NCBI GenBank assembly: GCA_034509425.1 | Contig: JAVTVJ010000665.1 | Span: forward strand, 310,001 to 374,000 | Direction of reading: 5' to 3' | Length of the DNA stretch: 64,000 nt | Source of the DNA: Eopsaltria australis | Taxonomy: Eukaryota; Chordata; Aves; Passeriformes; Petroicidae | In this document: positions 1 to 11,769 of the stretch, in pieces | Layout: each line of letters starts with the position of its first letter | Position numbering within the stretch: the first letter of the stretch is position 1 | The notes under the pieces: generated by a model | Told to the model about the DNA's origin: nothing | Seen by the model: the letters and a program-made list of their open reading frames with translations, nothing else | Database searches by the model: none | Made by a program: the position numbers and the translations under genes

Positions 1-579
1 TGAGACAGGGCACAGAGAAGGGGCAGCAGCTCCCCAGGCTCTCCAGAGCTGCCTGTGGGTCAGGGGAGGGCACCACTGCCCCATGCCTGAGGGGCAGGGG
101 TGGTCTGGAGGGGGACTCTGTGACAGGGCAGTAGGGACCTGATCCCACTGAGACCCTGACCACCAAACTCCATAGCAGCCAGACAGGGCAGGAAGGTTTT
201 GGGAGCAGCACGGGAGCTGCCCATGCTCCAGAGATGGCTGAAGGGGAGGAAATGCAGTGAGTCAGTGCAGCATCCCAGATCTCTCCTGTGCAGGAGCCCA
301 GCCCCACTGCCCAGTGCACTGTGTGGGGCAGACCAGCTCCAGCAGCCAGTGCCACGCTGTGCCAGGCCCCCACGCCACCATGTGGCACGTGGCACCCAGC
401 CTGGCACTGCTGGTCCCAGCTCCTCTCTGTCTCCACAAGGTGTCACCTCGGACATCCTCGGGCACACTCCTCTCTGCCAGCCCACCCCAGGGCCAGCCCA
501 GACGGGTGCAGGGCACAACGGGGAGGGGTCAGGCTGTGTCACAGCCCCCTGGGGCTGCCCGGGGCACTGGCACACTTAC

Positions 580-647
580 ATCTTCTCAATGAGCTCCTTC
601 TCATCCAAGGCACCGGGCAGGTCCCGCTTGTTCCCCAGGACGAGGAC
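580..647 (-). CDS. ARL8A: ARL8A coding exon 5
   Basis: Encodes [18 protein letters not shown] through LIEK plus two bases of the next codon. NKRD is the G4 guanine-specificity motif. Acceptor CTGCAG, donor GTAAGT. The following exon, which should begin NLSAIQDRE, is not seen before base 1. Confidence 0.95.
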
Positions 648-3600
648 CTGCAGGGCAGGACAGGGGACACCTGAAGCACCCGGCCACCAGAGCAGGCAGG
701 AACCTGCTTCTGCCACTCAGAGCCTGCTTGTGACACCACACAGCCCTGGCTACTGCACTAGGATGTCCCAGGCAGAGAAACCCCCTTCAGCAGCACTCAG
801 GAGGCAGAGCACTCCAATTAACTGCCTTAATTAGCCTGAACACAGCATCTCCTGTGCACTCCCTACTCCCAGTGCGGAGATGACCCCACAGCACATCCTC
901 TCTGAAGGGCACCAGCATCTGCTGTGCCATCCAGGCCGTCCTCCCAGGAGCCTCTCACTGTCTCTGAGCAAAAAGTCAAGTGCAATGGCCAACGCTGACG
1001 CTCTCCAGCACGAACAGAGGCAGAACCCACTCTGCAGGCACCCAGCCAGCCCAAACCAGGATCAGCTGTTTGTGCCATCACTGGTCCCTCCTTCAAGGCT
1101 CTTCACAGCCACAAAAGCATTCTCAGATTGTGTAAGGAAAATAAGCAGGCAGCAGGACTGGTTTGTCCCTCCGGAGCAGCCATGTGACTGTCACCTGACT
1201 GGGCGGTGCTGAGGCTGTGGCTGTGCTGGGGCTCTGCAGCAGCACAGGATGCAGCAGCTCCCGTTTCAGTCGGGAGGCTTGCTCTCAGAAGAGAGCCTTC
1301 AGAGGCCTGGGACTGCAGCATGGTATGTCAGGAGCTTAATTTAGCTGGCAGTGGACATTTGGGACCCGTGGCAAGATCTTCAATCAGCTCCTTTCAAAGG
1401 ATGCCGGTCTGGATGGGTGGTGCACATCCCACCCAGCACGTACAGTGTGCCACGTCCTGCACGTGTCACAGCCCAGCAGCTCCTCTCACAGGAGACAGCA
1501 CCTTCCTGTCACACCACAAATCAGGTGCAAATCCATGCCAGGGGACAGATTTCACCCAGGGGGCCTGATCTGTGCTCTCTGCCCTCTGTGTTGCTTGGCC
1601 CAGTTCTGACCTAGAACGTGGCATTGTCCCTCAGCTCCCTCAGGAGTGCAGCAGGGAAACGATGCCTCTGAGGAAGGGGAGCCCCTCCCTGAATCTGCTC
1701 TGCAGGCCCTGGCAGTGCCCACGAGTGTCTGGGGGCACAGAGTGAGGCAGCAGCTCACCGGGATGCCCTGGAGCTGCGGCTTGTCGAGCAGGTTGTGCAG
1801 TTCGTTCTTGGAGGCCTCTATCTTCTCCTGGTCAGCAGCATCCACCATGTACCTGCAAGGGAAGGGACAGCCCTGAGCACAGGCTGCACCCTGGGCACAA
1901 CCCTCGTGCTGTGCTGAGGTCGGTGCCACCCCCAAACCTCCTCCCGTGGCAGCTCACTGCCCCCACTGGAACCTGGGCCACGTGGAGGAGGCTGATAACA
2001 GGATCCTCCCACCAGGATGGCTCTTGCCAAGGATGGCTGTGGAGATGAGAGCCCCTTGTGTCTCCCAGGGGAGTGGGGGACCACCCCATCCTTGTCCCTG
2101 CAGGTGTCACCCTGGTGGGTGAGGGAAGCCCAGGCAGGAGAAGCTGCAGGACACCAAGTGCCCAGTGAGACTGATGTGCACGTGGCAGCTCCCTGTGAAC
2201 AGCCAGGAGGGAGGACAGGCAAGAGAAGCTGAGGATGGAGAGGTGACAATGACCCAAGAAGGGGAAGGACCTCCTCATCCCATCGATGGAGGGGCCATGG
2301 AGCACATGGATGTGAAGGTGGTGGCCAGCAATGCACCCCTGAGCAGAAGGGGAGATTTGGGAAAGGACTTTGTTCTCACAGGCCAACTTTTATCCTGCAA
2401 AGGATGTCAGTGAAGCCAAAACTCGGGTGAGAAACCAATCAAAGCAGCCTTGATTTCAAAGATCAAGAAGCTGGGAGAGAAGGAGTGAGAAACATCAGTT
2501 CATCAGGCTTTGGGGAGTTTTTAAAAATAGGAAAAGAGCTATTAACTATTGAAGTGCTTAACACAGGAAAATGGGAACGCTGTGCCAAGAGGGAAAAGCA
2601 CCCCAGGGACTGCCCCAGCCCCTGGCACGTTGGGCAGAGGGGAGGGCTGAGAGCAAAGGGACAGGGACACAGCTCGAGGTGATGAGGACAGACTGCAGTG
2701 TGACCTGGATGGTGACAGCTCCTTTTGTTCCCTGACAGCCACGTGGCCCAAAATGATGACATTATGGAAGGAGGCAGCAAAAGGAGTGAAAATAAGAGAT
2801 TTTGTCATTGCCAGCAAAGCTCGTTGTAATAAAAAGTGTAATAAAAACCCTCCTGCAGGTCCAAGGCCATGTCCCACCATGGTGACAATCTGCAGGGGCA
2901 GACACCACTGTCCCAACACGCAGAACAAGCAGTACCACACTCCTCCTCACCTGCCAAGGCTTAGAGTTGGGAAGGGCAGCACAGAAACCAGCCCTCCAAA
3001 TCCCAGGGTATGGCCACCTGGGAAAGATCCCATAAAGCCCATTTCCTGACTGGGTTTAAGGAACCCCAGTATGGTGTCCCAGGACCAGTATCCTGGATCC
3101 AGGATCAGTCCAGGATCAGTATCCCAGGATCAGTCCTTTGGAAAAGGCCACCTGCTTCCCATGAGTGCTCTGCCATGCTCACCCCGAGCCTGGGCTCCCT
3201 GGGATTGCTTTTACTGCACTCTTTGCAAGCAGGGGACGCCCAGGGACACTGAGATTTGCTGACTCAGTGCTGCTTTGAGACTCCTGCTCTCAGCACAAGA
3301 TTGATCTGGCAGCACAGAAACATCCTGACCTGGAAAGCAGCCCCAGGGAAGGGCTGAGCCCCACCACCAGGCTCTGCTCAGCCCCTGAGGTGAGCAGCCA
3401 GCACAGAGCACACTTGGGAGCCTGGAAGGGTAAGATCTGAGGAACAGAGCTGGACTGAGTGATGCTGGAAGGGAAGAGAAGGGTCTGCCTCAGCTGGAGG
3501 GACCTGGCTGTGCTTTGCTCAAAGCCTGTGTAGACATCAGTCCCCATGGGATGTATCTGGAAAAAAGGAGGCTTGGGGGGGACCTTCTTGGTCTCTCCAA

Positions 3601-6600
3601 ATCCCTGACAGGAGGGTGGGGGTTGGGCTCTTCTCCCAGGGAACAAGCAACAGGACCAGAGGAAATGGCCTCAAGCTGCACCAGGGGAGGTGTAGGTTGG
3701 ATACCGGGGAAAATTTCTTTCCTGAAAGGATGGTCAGGCCCTGGCACAGCTGCCCAGGGCAGTGGTGGAGTCACCATCCCTGGAGGTACCCAAAAGCCAC
3801 CTGGGGACATGGTCTAGTGGTGACAATGGTGGTGCTGTGTTAACAGTTGGACTCAATGCCCTTAGAGGCCTTTTCCACCCTCCACGGTTCCGTGATGATT
3901 CAGTGATTCCAACTCCTGGCACAGGCGCCCAGCTCGGGCAGCACAGGCACCCCAGCACCCCAGGGGTGGGATTGGTGTCCCCACGGCCTGGCAAGGCTCA
4001 GCCCCAGCTGGGGGTGGCAGCAGGGCTCAGGGATACTCACACGATGGCACTGACTCCACGGCAGTATCGCTCCCACATGCTGCGGAACCGCGGCTGCCCC
4101 CCGATGTCCCAGAGCTGTGACAGGGAGGGAGATGGCAGCGTTACCCTGGCACGGTGCCCGTCACCCCAGCCCTGCCCAAGGCTCTTCCTCCCCCGTGTGG
4201 CCACCTGGGGCATTCTGGCCGTGCACCAAAGCCATCCCATGCCCTCCTGTTCGGCTCAAAGCTCAGGGGGAGGCTCCTGACTCGGTGAAGAAGGGAGGGC
4301 AGCTGGAGGATGCTGAATCCCCCCGCTGTGTGTGCCTGTGCTGGCATGGAGAGACCACCTGGCCCAAGCTGGCTGTTCCTCCCCATGCCCATCACACCTC
4401 CTGGCATTTCCCTGAGGCATTTCCCAATTCAGAACATTTGGCACACTCTCAGAAGTGCTCCTGCAGCAGCCAGAGATCCCCCAGCCAGCTTTTCAAGGCT
4501 GTCCAACAGCTCTTTCCCAGTACAACCCCGGGCCCTTGAAAGATCCAGAGCAGGTAGAACCCTCCTCTTCCTCTCCCAAGGCAGAGACCACCACTGCAAG
4601 CCATGACCTGCTTTTCCCAGCACTACCACCCTCAGCAAGGTGACCACATCCATAAGTCCCTATCAGCAAGCCAGAGATGTAAGGAAACCTCCAGCTTTGC
4701 AGCCCAGACTGGCTCTTACTGCACAAGACTGGATCTCCTACACCCCTTCCCACCACCTCCTCTGGTGGGTACCTGCAGGACCCTAACAGGGCAAATCTTC
4801 CACTTCCAGATGGTGGAATCACAATCCCTGGGAATGTTAATAAAACATGTGGATGTGGCACTTGGGAGACGTGGCTTAGTGCTGAACATGGCACTCCTGG
4901 GGGAATGGTTAGGCTCGATCTTAAAGGGATTTTCCAGCCTTAAATGATGCTATGCTTCTGTTCTGTGAGCTGCACCTGGGGTCCCTGGAATCCTTCCACC
5001 TCCAGCAGAAGAGCCACCAATCTCCCTTAACTCCACCTTTCATCCCAAGAGCCCTCCCCAGCAGTAACAACTGCATCTTACCTTTATGGTAACATTCCCT
5101 TTGGTGATCTTCCTCATGTTGAAGCCCACCGTTGGGATCATGTCTTCATTGAACTGTCCTGACTGCAAGGAGCAAGGTGGAACAGCGTTAGGAGGCAGAG
5201 GGATGGGGCCAGCCTGTCCTGGCAAGGCTGACAGCCTGGGGTGACCCCAAAGGCTCTGCCAGCCCTGCCCTGGGCATGGTACAACCCTTCTGCAGGTCCA
5301 GGCCAGGAGCACAGAGCCCAGGAGCCCCCAGGACAAGGGGAATGCTGTGTGCCCTGGTTCCAGCCCAGAGGGACAGGGTGTGGCCAAGACCTTGTGTCAC
5401 TCAGCACCACCTCACATCACTGCCATGGCCAGGGAAAAGGGACACTCGCCTCTTCCAAGAAGAACAGAGTTCTTTTCCAGTTGAGAGGAAGCCTGGTGGG
5501 CGGTGGGAAGCCATTGTTTCATTTTCCTGGGCTTGGTGAGCATTTTGCATGGATTTGCATGCAGGCAAAACAGGCTCCCCACTGCCTGCTGCAAGAACAA
5601 GGCGCTGGTGAAGCCACCACTCCAAGGGCTCTGGTAAAGCCACTACTCCAGAGGCTCTGGTAAAGTCACAACTCCAGAGGCTCTGGTAAAGCCACCACTC
5701 CAAGGGCTCTGGTAAAGCCACCACTCCAGAGGCTCTGGTAAAGCCACCACTCCAAGGGCTCTGGTAAAGTCACAACTCCAGAGGCTCTGGTAAAGTCACA
5801 ACTCCAGAGGCTCTGGTAAAGCCACCACTCCAGAGGCTCTGGTAAAGCCACCACTCCAGAGGCTCTGGTAAAGCCACCACTCCAAAACTCCAGAGGCTCT
5901 GGTAAAGCCACCACTCCAAAGAGGCTCTGGTAAAGCCACCACTCCAGGCTCTGGTAAAGCCACCACTCCAGAGGCTCTGGTAAAGCCCACCCCACGTTCC
6001 AGTTTGCTGCTCAATCCCAAGGCTGCAGGAGGGGCCCAGGCAGAGCAGCACAGAGGGATGTCACAGGCAGTCCCAGCAGGGATGTGGCATTGCTGGGGCA
6101 GGAGACAGGAGCTGGCACAGCCCTTCACCCACTGCCTCCAGCAGCTTCCTGGGGACTCAAACCAGCCTGAAGGTCTGCCAGTGTATCCTGGGGAGAGGCT
6201 GTGCTGCAGAATGCTGAGGGGCCACTAGGGCAGACTGTTTGACAGCCAGGATAATGCAGCTGTGGGGATTTCAGCCATCAGGAACCACCAACCATGGCCA
6301 AACTCATCCTAGCAGGTCTTTACTACCTTAAAACCTCAGTTTCTCAAGGGCTTTTCTCTTAGTTAACACAAACCTCAAAACAGGAAGTCAGTTTATGCTG
6401 TTTTCTCATAAGCAGATTTCTGTGCCTGGTTGAGCCTGTGGCTCTTCCAGATGCACCACATCAGCAAGTCCCCAGGGTTTTCCTGACCTCTTCCAAACGC
6501 TCTGCAATACACACTGCTTCCCTTTTTCATATCCCTTTTGCATTCAGCAGCAAAACCCGGCAGCCAAGGCCCTGCTGCACCCACAAAGCTCTGTGGGGAA

Positions 6601-9600
6601 GGGCACAGGGAGGAGGGGAAGCAGGCAGGGATCCACTGGGGATGTCTCCTATGGATTGAGGTTCAACACACAACTGAGCTTTATGGAAGGAAGAAATTCC
6701 CAGGTTCTGATGGGTGGGCATGGAGAAAAATTGCTGAAGAGCTCTTGGAAACTGCAGGCACCTCCCTCAAGGATCCCCGAGCACATCATGGGATGTGCTG
6801 GCTGTGCAAAAGCCACACAAGATAAAGTTCTCATGTGATTCCTTCTTCCAGGAAGGGGCGAGCTGCCAGGAGTCACCTTTCCTTTCCTCCATGGGTGGGA
6901 CAGAGCATGTCTGTGTGAGCGACCGCAGCCCTGCTCCCCGCCCCAAACCTCTCCCACCACAGCACCTGCCTCCAGGCTGCCCAAAACAAAACCACCTGAG
7001 CTGTCCCAGACAGGCTGAGCTGGGATTGCAACGCACTGTGGCCCAGGATGGCTCCCACGTGCTCCCTGCTGTCCCAGAGGTGGCAGTGCTGCAAGCCTAG
7101 CCCTGGCTCTGGGCAGCTGTGCAGGATGTCTTCTCTAAAGTTGGTTCCCCCTTTTTTTTGTGCATCTGCCACAAAACTTGAGCTTTCCAAATAACCTGAG
7201 AGGCCCAACTCAGCACCCTGAGCCCAAGTGCAGTGTGAGGGTCTCAAACACCCCACCACAGACCTGGCAGAGCAGCAGGCCATGGTGCCAACTTCAGCCA
7301 CCTCAAGAGCTGCTGTAATTCCTCAAAGTCCCTTTTCCCTACACCAGCAATCCCAGCTAAGCAGAGACAGTCCTGGTGCATGGGTATTGCCAGGGGGGTC
7401 TTGCCCACAGTAAAAGTGCCAGGTACAAAGTATTCACTGGCAGAAGCAAACCCCACCAAGCTCACACTGAGCCCTGCCTGCTCCAGATGTGGCTGGGAGA
7501 GGAGGAGGGATGTGGGGAGCAGGGAGCTGAGCAACACCAATCCTTGGGATTTGCAGCCCTGTGCAGGCAGAGCAGCCCAGCAGGTCTGGGATAAAGCTCC
7601 ATCACCCTCCACAGCTTAGCTGGGTGATTAAAACCAACACTAAATTACTTGGCCATTTTGAAGGCAGCCTGGGTGCTGTTAACAGGCAGCAGCAGGTCCA
7701 GAGCAGGAGCAGCCCACACGTGGCACCATCACATCCCACCCTGGGATTGCAAAAATTGACTATTAAACATGCAAACGGCAGGGAGAGATCCCCCGAAAAC
7801 AGGATTGGTGCTCAGGGTCACTGCCCCAGAGCCAAAACGCCCCCTGTCCCCAGAGGCTGGTGCTGGTTTATAGGGGGAACCAGCAGGAGCCTGGAGCACT
7901 GAGCAGTGACTTCCAGCAAAATAGTTCGAGAGCAGGAGTGCCATTGTCTCCAGGATGAAAAGCGTTTTAGGGTGTCCCCTCTCTGCCCCTAGACACTTCA
8001 GGAAGGACATTTTCACCCTTCAGCACCTCCCAAAGAGCACGATGAGCTGCAAATCCCCTGTGAGAGCCCAGCAGCTTCCAGCAGCCTGAGCGAGCAGCAC
8101 CAACTCGCTCTGCTCGAGCACGGACTCCAGAGCAATGTTCCAGGAGGCAGCGAGGGAAGCAGGGCGGATCTGCATCCACCTCCCTCCACAAAAACCCCCC
8201 GGGAGCAACAGCCCAAAGCCGCCCCTTCACAATCCTCACACTGAAAGGGTGACAACGACCCGAAAAGCAAGAGGGGAGAGAGGGACTCAGCCGAGCATCC
8301 CCGCGGGTGAAGCCACGCCCTGGGCTTTGGGATGCAGGACATGCAGCTCCCGATGCACTGCTGGATGCAAGGAGCGGGTGGGCGAGGCAGCGCAGCCGGG
8401 GAGAGGCCAGGGCTTGGAGGGGCCCAAGGCGGTGTCGCTGTCGCTGTCGCTGTCGCTGCCCCGTTCGGCGCTGCTGCCACAGCAGCCGGCACCCACAGCA
8501 CGCTGCTGCCGGAGGAGGCTCCCCGGGGAAGGTGGCCGGGCAAGCACCTCCTACAGCGGCCCCAGGCAAGGAAGCTCCGGTGGCACGGAGCCCGGCAGGG
8601 TGGTCATGAGGCAGGGTGGCAGGGACGATGACAAAGCGCCTGCTGGTGCGGCGGCACAGCGGGAGCTGCCCGCTTCCCAGGGCCGGGGATCCCGCACTGC
8701 CCGTCCGGGCACCGGCAGCGCCACTGACCACCGGCCGGAGAGGGCAAAGGGCTGCCAGGACCCTTCCCCAGGGCTCGGCTCTGGGGATGTGGGGAGCAAA
8801 CGCTGCGGTCTGCCTGGGTCTGCACCCCACATTGCACCCCATATTGCACCCCATATTGTACCCCACATTGTACCCTACATTGCACCCCACACTGCACCCC
8901 ACATTGCACCCCATATTGCACCCCACACTGCACCCCATATTGTACTCTACATTGCACCCCACATTGCACCCCACATTGCACCCCATATTGCACCCTATAT
9001 TGTACCCCACATTGCACCCCACACTGCACCCCACATTGTACCCCATATTGTACCCTACATTGCACCCCACACTGCACCCAGGGCGTGCAATGGGGGCATG
9101 GAATGGGGGTGCAGCGGGGCTGCTATGGGAGGATGGAAGGTGCAGGGATGCAATGGGGATGCAATAGGGGAGCAATGGGGATGCCATGAGGATGCCATGG
9201 GGGTGCCATGAGGATGCCATGGGGATGCCATGGGGATGCCATGGGGGTGCAATGGGGATGCCATGGGGATGCCATGGGGGTGCAATGGGGATGCCATGGG
9301 GATGCCATGGGGATGCCATGGGGATGCCATGGGGGTGCAGTAGGGATGCCATGGGGATGCCATGGGGATGCCATGGGGATGCCATGGGGGTGCCATGGGG
9401 ATGCCATGGGGATGCCATGGGGATGCCATGAGGGTGCAGTAGGGATGCCATGGGGGATCCAGGGGTGAAGCCCCGGGGCGGGCAGTGACCCCTCGGGGAT
9501 GGGGCGATGCGGGGCGTCCCCGGGCTCACCGCGATAACGTTGACGAAGGTGGTCTTGCCCGAGTACTGCAGCCCCACCAGGGTCAGCTCCATCTCCTCCT

Positions 9601-9652
9601 TCCAGAACAGCGCCCGGAACCAGTCCAGCAGCTTGTTGAAGAGCGCCAGCAT
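580..9652 (-). CDS. ARL8A: ARL8A, lysosomal Arf-like small GTPase (partial; 3' end outside window)
   Basis: ARL8A is an Arf-like GTPase on lysosomes. In the known family, GTP-bound ARL8 recruits SKIP/kinesin-1 and HOPS to move and fuse lysosomes. Five coding exons join in frame: 9530-9652, 5082-5162, 4041-4114, 1759-1852 and 580-647, giving 146 codons plus two bases of about 186 expected. The product starts [12 protein letters not shown], an amphipathic N-terminal helix that is acetylated rather than myristoylated in the family. It then has the P-loop GLQYSGKTT (G1), WDIGGQ (G3) and NKRD (G4). ARL8A rather than ARL8B is indicated by [20 protein letters not shown] and [17 protein letters not shown], and by the neighbouring PTPN7. 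The remaining C-terminal exon(s) are not recognisable in bases 1-579, so the gene runs off the window. The start ATG lies in a CpG island. Confidence 0.95.
1759..1852 (-). CDS. ARL8A: ARL8A coding exon 4
   Basis: Encodes [14 protein letters not shown] through PQLQGIP. The exon begins with the single base that completes the split Val codon and ends in phase 0 before GTGAGC. VDAADQ and ASKNELH are typical of ARL8A. Confidence 0.95.
3540..3912 (+). mobile_element. CR1 LINE 3'-end fragment (ARL8A intron 3)
   Basis: Shows the usual CR1 tail order: a GAAAATTTCTTTCCTGAAAG-type block, then a CTGCCCAGGGCAGTGG block, then TTGGACTCAATG, ending in GTGATGATTCAGTGATTCC. It is truncated at the 5' side, as most CR1 copies are. 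Confidence 0.85.
4041..4114 (-). CDS. ARL8A: ARL8A coding exon 3
   Basis: Encodes [18 protein letters not shown] through SAIV. It carries G3/switch II (WDIGGQ). Acceptor CACAG, donor GTGAGT, ending in phase 2. Confidence 0.96.
4785..4962 (+). mobile_element. Degenerate CR1 LINE 3'-end fragment (ARL8A intron 2)
   Basis: Retains a TGGAATCACAATCCCTGG block and the order GACGTGGCTTAGTG, then a TTAGGCTCGATCTTAAAGGG-like block, then CCAGCCTTAAATGATGCTATG. The CR1 tail is old and diverged. Confidence 0.65.
5082..5162 (-). CDS. ARL8A: ARL8A coding exon 2
   Basis: Twenty-seven codons, [15 protein letters not shown] to GNVTIK, covering switch I with its conserved Thr (effector loop). It is bounded by a CTTGCAG acceptor and a GTAAGA donor, phase 0 at both ends. 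Confidence 0.96.
5605..5990. repeat. 26-bp minisatellite in ARL8A intron 1
   Basis: About 14 copies of a 26-bp unit whose core is GAGGCTCTGGTAAAG. Units differ by one or two bases, and a few are truncated, which gives the 15-24 bp spacings at 5880-5960. It lies in the intron between coding exons 1 and 2. Confidence 0.9.
8425..8462. repeat. Short GTCGCT hexamer repeat
   Basis: About five tandem copies of GTCGCT in ARL8A intron 1. Confidence 0.7.
8821..9080. repeat. 12-bp minisatellite in ARL8A intron 1
   Basis: About 21 copies of ATTGCACCCCAC with T/C and CAC/TAT variants. It is intronic, about 450 bp downstream (in gene orientation) of exon 1. Confidence 0.92.
9145..9455. repeat. 11-bp minisatellite in ARL8A intron 1
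   Basis: Roughly 27 copies of ATGCCATGGGG with interspersed GGTGCAATGGG variants. It ends about 75 bp from the exon 1 splice donor. The G-rich strand has regular GGGG runs. Confidence 0.92.
9530..9652 (-). CDS. ARL8A: ARL8A coding exon 1
   Basis: Forty-one codons from the start ATG (9652-9650) to NVIA. It holds the N-terminal amphipathic helix and the G1 P-loop. The exon ends in phase 0 before a GTGAGC donor. Confidence 0.96.
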
Positions 9653-9659
9653 GGTGCCG

Positions 9660-9910
9660 GCCGGGCCGGGCCGCGCCGAGCGGGGCCGAGCTGAGCCGAG
9701 CGGAGCCGGGCCGGGCCGGGCCGAGCAAAGCGGAGCCGGGCCGGGCCGGGCCTAGCGGGGCCGGGCCGGGCCGAGCCGAGCCGAGCGGGGCCGAGCCGAG
9801 CGGGGCCGGGCCGGGCAGGGCCGAGCGAGGCCGAGCGGAGCCGAGCGAGGCCGAGTCGGGGCGGGGCCAATCGGGGTGGAGCCGAGCGAGGCCGAGCGCG
9901 TTCGGGCAGG
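9660..9910. repeat. Degenerate GC-rich pentamer repeat at ARL8A 5'UTR/promoter
   Basis: Runs of GCCGGGCCGG and GCCGAGCGGA variants start within about 10 bp of the ARL8A ATG and extend some 250 bp upstream. All of the apparent open frames here are artefacts of this repeat. Confidence 0.8.
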
Positions 9911-10339
9911 GCCGAGCGGAGCCGATGGAGGCCGAGCCGCCGCCGCCCCGCGGTATTGTCCGCGCGCCGCGGGCCCTGCTGCCGCACCGCCGCGCCGGGT
10001 GGGGCCCGCGCCCGCCGCGCCGCCGCGCCCCCTGCCGGCCCGGAGGACCCGCCGCACCCGGCGCCGTGCCGGACCCTCGGACAGCCCGGACAGCCCGGAC
10101 AGCCCGGACACTGCGATAGCCCATCCCCCGGTCACTGCCGGCATCCTCGCACCCTCAGCGCTGCTCAGAGCATCGGACGGGCTGAGGGAGGGCGGGGTGC
10201 GCCCCCGTGCCACGGCACCCCGCACCCTGCGCATCCTGCAGCCCGACACGCCCGCACCCCCGGCTGCCCTGCAGCGGCACCCAAAGCCTTCCTGCAGCCT
10301 TGCCTTGCACCCCAATACCCCCCGAACCCCCAGTATCCA

Positions 10340-10575
10340 TCCAGCCTGCCCATGGTGTCATCCCTAATCTCCGTGGCAGGAGTTCCCCATGGTGTCACCC
10401 CCTGATCTCCGTGCCAGGAGTCCCCCATGGTGTCACTCCCATGTCAGGAGTCCCCATGGACTCCCATGTCCCCCATGGTGTCACCCCTGATCTCCGTGCC
10501 AGGAGTTCCCCCATGGTGTCACCCCCTGATCTCCATGTCCCCCATGGTGTCACCCCCATGCCAGGAGTCCCCCAT
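10340..10575. repeat. About 38-bp minisatellite between ARL8A and PTPN7
   Basis: Imperfect tandem copies built from CATGGTGTCACCCC, CTGATCTCC and GTGCCAGGAGT, with shortened units lacking the middle block. It lies between the ARL8A promoter and the PTPN7 3' end. Confidence 0.85.
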
Positions 10576-10924
10576 GGAGGAGGAGGAGGAGCACAGATCC
10601 CATCTCCTGCCCATCCCTCACTGCCCAAGCGGGTCCATTGGGGATGTCCCTCGGCCAAGGGCAGCTTTGAACACCTTCAAAACACTTCAAAATACTTCAC
10701 AGAGCATTTCCATCTCCATGCTTTATGCCAAAAATGTTCTTCCATCTTCTGTTTTTCCCCCCATGGATTTCTCAGTTAAAAAGACAACCTAATAAAACCC
10801 AAATATTATTTCGTTCTGATTTCAGGGAAAAAAAACCCCCAAGAATTCAAAATCCCCATCCTCACGTAACAGAAGCCAGTTGGGAGCACATCACTTGCAA
10901 ACTGCTCTTGGGAATCTCCCCTGC

Positions 10925-11120
10925 TATGGAGGAGGGAGGTTTGGGTTGGATATTAAGGAAAATTTCTTCCCTGAAAGAGTGGCCAGGGAGGTGTTGGAGT
11001 CCCAGGAACAGCTACACATGGCAACCCATGATACCATTTAGTGGGCATGGTGGGATTGGATCAGAGGCTGGACTCGATCATTTTGGAGGTCTCTTCCAAC
11101 CTCAATAATTCCATGATTCT
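10925..11120 (+). mobile_element. CR1 LINE 3'-end fragment downstream of PTPN7
   Basis: Contains GAAAATTTCTTCCCTGAAAG, GGCTGGACTCGATCATTTTG and TCTTCCAACCTCAATAATTC, the order of a CR1 3' tail. The surrounding 10576-11675 interval holds no recognisable gene. It should include the PTPN7 3'UTR, but I see no clear AATAAA on the minus strand. Confidence 0.8.
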
Positions 11121-11675
11121 GGCTGAAGGCTGTTGAGAAGGTGCTGGCTGAAGGTGGAGAGGGAGGCAAGCTGTGGAGCGCCGTTACTGACCGTGCACCA
11201 AGCCAGAGGTGTGGCTTTAGCAAGCAGAGCTTGGTGGGGCACGTTTGGAGCAAGCTCAGCCCTGCCCACAGGGGATGCCCAGGACACAGGCTCCCTTCAT
11301 TTCGGGGCACTTCTGCCAGCGCTGGATCAAACGGGGCGAACATCTGTGTGCAGCTGGAAGGCAAACCACGCTCCTGGCCCCTGCCAGCTGCGCTCCCTGC
11401 GCACAGCTCGCTCTTCTGCCTCGGGATCTTGCACCTCTCAAGAGCCAAAGCTCCTTTCTGTGGGTGAAATCCAGCAGCAGTGGCCACCTGGAGCACCCAG
11501 TGCCCCGCCTCGCCCTGCTCGTGCCCAGGCTCCACAGCCACAGTGCCCGCTCAGGGGTGTTCTTGCTGCTGCTCTGTGGCCTGGCAGCACCAGGAGAGGT
11601 TTTGGTGAAGGTGTCCCCGAGGCTGGCGCAGGAGAGGTCAGAGCAGGGAGGCAGGAGCCTGGGGGGAGCCCTGCA

Positions 11676-11769
11676 CTAGCAGCCTCCCCCCTCGGGCAGC
11701 TGGGAAGCGTAGAGAGCCAGCGTGTGATGGAGGAACTGGTACTGCTCGCTCGTCTGGATCATCCCACCC
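11676..11769 (-). CDS. PTPN7: PTPN7 coding exon 9 (terminal)
   Basis: Encodes [20 protein letters not shown] and ends SQLPEGGGC, stop TAG at 11678-11676. MIQTSEQY is the Q-loop that positions the hydrolytic water. Confidence 0.95.

Larger units (their letters stand above)
9460..10180 (-). promoter_or_regulatory. CpG-rich promoter and 5'UTR region of ARL8A
   Basis: Dense in CpG and G+C around and upstream of the ARL8A ATG. Bases 9660-9910 are mostly a degenerate pentanucleotide pattern (GCCGG/GCCGA variants). No TATA box is obvious. The exact transcription start cannot be fixed from sequence alone. Confidence 0.7.

Noticed and set aside
1..579. Final ARL8A exon near the window start
   Set aside because: I looked for the reverse complement of a segment encoding NLSAIQDREICCY and found none, so it must lie outside.
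8135..9211. A 358-residue plus-strand frame with Pro-His-Ile-Ala repeats
   Set aside because: It is translation of the 12-bp minisatellite antisense to ARL8A intron 1, with no start context or domain.
7967..9652. A 561-residue open frame covering ARL8A exon 1 and far beyond
   Set aside because: Only the first 41 codons are ARL8A. The rest is read-through into intron minisatellites and low-complexity sequence.
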